From the NCBI RefSeq assembly GCF_020497125.1, contig NC_059075.1, positions 103,021,222-103,085,221 of the forward strand: a stretch of DNA of 64,000 nucleotides. The letters are read 5' to 3'. This DNA comes from Mauremys mutica. Taxonomy: Eukaryota; Chordata; Testudines; Geoemydidae. The notes beneath the pieces are model-generated. The model saw only the letters and a program-made list of their open reading frames with translations. It ran no database searches and had not been told where the DNA came from. The translations under genes were made by a program, and so were the position numbers. Positions 62,564-64,000 of this stretch are shown here, piece by piece. Within the stretch, counting starts at the first letter, position 1. Every line of letters starts with the position of its first letter.

Positions 62564-63880
62564 GAAAACTGAAGTAAAAGAAATGGGCTGAAATAGAATA
62601 GTGCAAGGTCATGCATTTAGGGACTATCAACAAGAATTTTTGCTATAAGCTGGTGATGTATCAATTGGAAGTGAGAGGAAAAGGAAGACCTGGGTGTATT
62701 GGTTGATCACAGGTTGACTATAAGCTGCCAATGTGACGAGGCTGTGAAAAAGGCTAATACAATCCTAGGATGCATCAGGTGAGGTATTTCCAGTAGACAT
62801 AGGGAAGTATTATTGTCATTATACAAGGCACTGGTGAGACCTCATCTGGAATAGACTCATAGACTTTAAGGTCAGAAGGGACCATTATGATCATCTAGTC
62901 TGACCTCCTGCACAATGCAGGCCACAGAATCTCACCCATCCACTTCAATAACAACCCCCTAACCTATGTCTGAGTTATTGAAGTCCTCAAATTGTGGTTT
63001 GAAGACCTCAAGCTGCAGAGAATCCTCCAGCAAGTGACCCGTGCCCCAGGCTGCAGAGGAAGGCGAAAAACCTCCAGGGCCTCTGACAATTTGCCCTGGA
63101 GGAAAATTCCTTCCCAATCCCAAATATGGCGATCAGTTAAACCCTGAGCATGTGGGCAAGACTCACCAGCCAGCACCCAGGAAAGAATTCTCTGTAGTAA
63201 CTCAGATCCCATTCCATCTAACATCCCATCACAGAATACTATGTGCAACCCCAATCTCTCAAGTTTAGGAAAGATCAATTCAGACTGAAACAGGTGCAGA
63301 GAAGGGCTATTAGGATGATCAGAGGAATGGAACGCCTACCTTATGAAAGGAACTCAAGGAGCTTGGCTTGCTTAGCCTAATCAAAAGAAGGCTGAGGGGA
63401 GATATGATGGCTCTCTATAAATACATCAGAGGGATAATTACCAGGGAGGGAAAGGAGTATTTAAGTGCCATTTTTGACACAAAAACAAATGGATATAAAC
63501 TGGTCATCAACAAGTTTAGGCTTGAAACTAGAGAACGGTTTATAATCATCAGGGGAGTAAAATTATGGAACAGCCTTCCTAGGGGAGCAGTGGGGCAAAA
63601 TACCTAAGCTGTTTCAAGAATGTGATTAATAAATTTATGGAGGGAACGGTACGATGACACTGCTTATAGTGGCATATGGCCCATCTGCAACTATTAGTAG
63701 CAAAAATACCCAGAGGCTGGAGATGGAGCACTAGATGGAGAGGACTCCGAGTTACTATAGAGAATTCTTTCCCAGATGGTCTGACTGGTGAGTCTTGCTG
63801 ACATGCTCAGTATCCAACTGATCGCCATATTTGGGGTCCAGAAGGAATTTCTCCCCAGGTCAGATTGGCAGAGACTCTGT
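62564..63880 (+). mobile_element. CR1 LINE 3' end on + strand, interrupted
   Basis: Readable pieces: VQRRAIRMIRGMERLPYE (about 63293-63345) and INKFRLETRERFIIIRGVKL (about 63505-63565), in broken frames, then a 3' UTR to about 63880. It is interrupted at 62854-63238 by another CR1 3' end in the opposite direction, with GAATA repeated on both sides. Confidence 0.85.
62854..63238 (-). mobile_element. CR1 3' UTR copy inserted antisense into the + CR1
   Basis: On - its 3' end is 'ccttaaagtctatgagtc' with the 'agatgatcataatggtccct' tail. GAATA occurs at 62849-62853 and 63234-63238. Part of it is the reverse complement of the host CR1 UTR near 63780-63865 ('tggtgagtcttgctgacatg'). Confidence 0.85.
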
Positions 63881-64000
63881 TTTTTTTTTTTAATTTATTT
63901 TTTTGCCTTCCTCTACAGCCTGTGGCATGGGTCACTTGCTGATTTAAACTAGAGTAAATAGTGGATTCTCTGTAACTTGAAATTTTTAAATCATGAGTTG

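Larger units (their letters stand above)
57219..64000 (-). other. PLEKHA7 intron extending past the window
   Basis: 57219-59254 shows no recognised gene. From 59255 on it is mostly retroelement remnants (SINE, CR1, MITE, an endonuclease fragment). No further PLEKHA7 exon recognised. Confidence 0.65.

Noticed and set aside
57219..64000. Further PLEKHA7 coiled-coil exons
   Set aside because: I looked on - for the expected upstream coding blocks and found none; the - strand frames here belong to CR1 or are chance.

Overview
This is a 64-kb piece of a vertebrate nuclear genome, most likely a turtle (probably Cryptodira). Two spliced genes are recognisable. The rest is introns and intergenic DNA crowded with transposable elements. 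The turtle call rests on the mixture of repeats: tRNA-derived SINEs whose tail matches the CR1 LINE tails in the same window, CR1 LINEs, a HARBI1-type Harbinger, hAT and Harbinger-like MITEs, a DIRS tyrosine-recombinase retrotransposon and a Penelope-like fragment. It is an inference, not a species identification.

Layout. 1-2262: decayed Harbinger transposon. 2650-10061: small DNA transposons, several with visible target-site duplications (TSDs). 10060-11260: CpG island and promoter of C11orf58 (SMAP, small acidic protein), whose five coding exons run on the + strand to 18144. 18376-29200: gene-poor intergenic DNA. 29200-57218: the ten 3'-most exons of PLEKHA7 on the - strand, encoding about 462 C-terminal residues; upstream exons lie beyond the window. 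57219-64000: a PLEKHA7 intron with nested CR1, MITE and SINE insertions. The two genes converge tail to tail, as they do on human 11p15. All exon phases close, and the PLEKHA7 frame ends at a TGA in a short terminal exon near 30.6 kb.

The most striking structure lies in one PLEKHA7 intron (49693-55330). A CR1 LINE was hit by a hAT element (8-bp TSD GTCTAGCC), and that hAT was hit by a DIRS element. The DIRS keeps its inverted terminal repeats, its internal complementary region and an open tyrosine-recombinase frame, but has lost gag and has two frameshifts across RT/RNase H/methyltransferase. A second triple nest (CR1, MITE, SINE) lies at 60596-62235. Copies of a short retroposed repeat at 34081 and 39062 carry a hammerhead-ribozyme-like core with departures from consensus.

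I see no new protein-coding system beyond these elements. No rRNA, convincing tRNA, CRISPR array or recognisable retrovirus was found.
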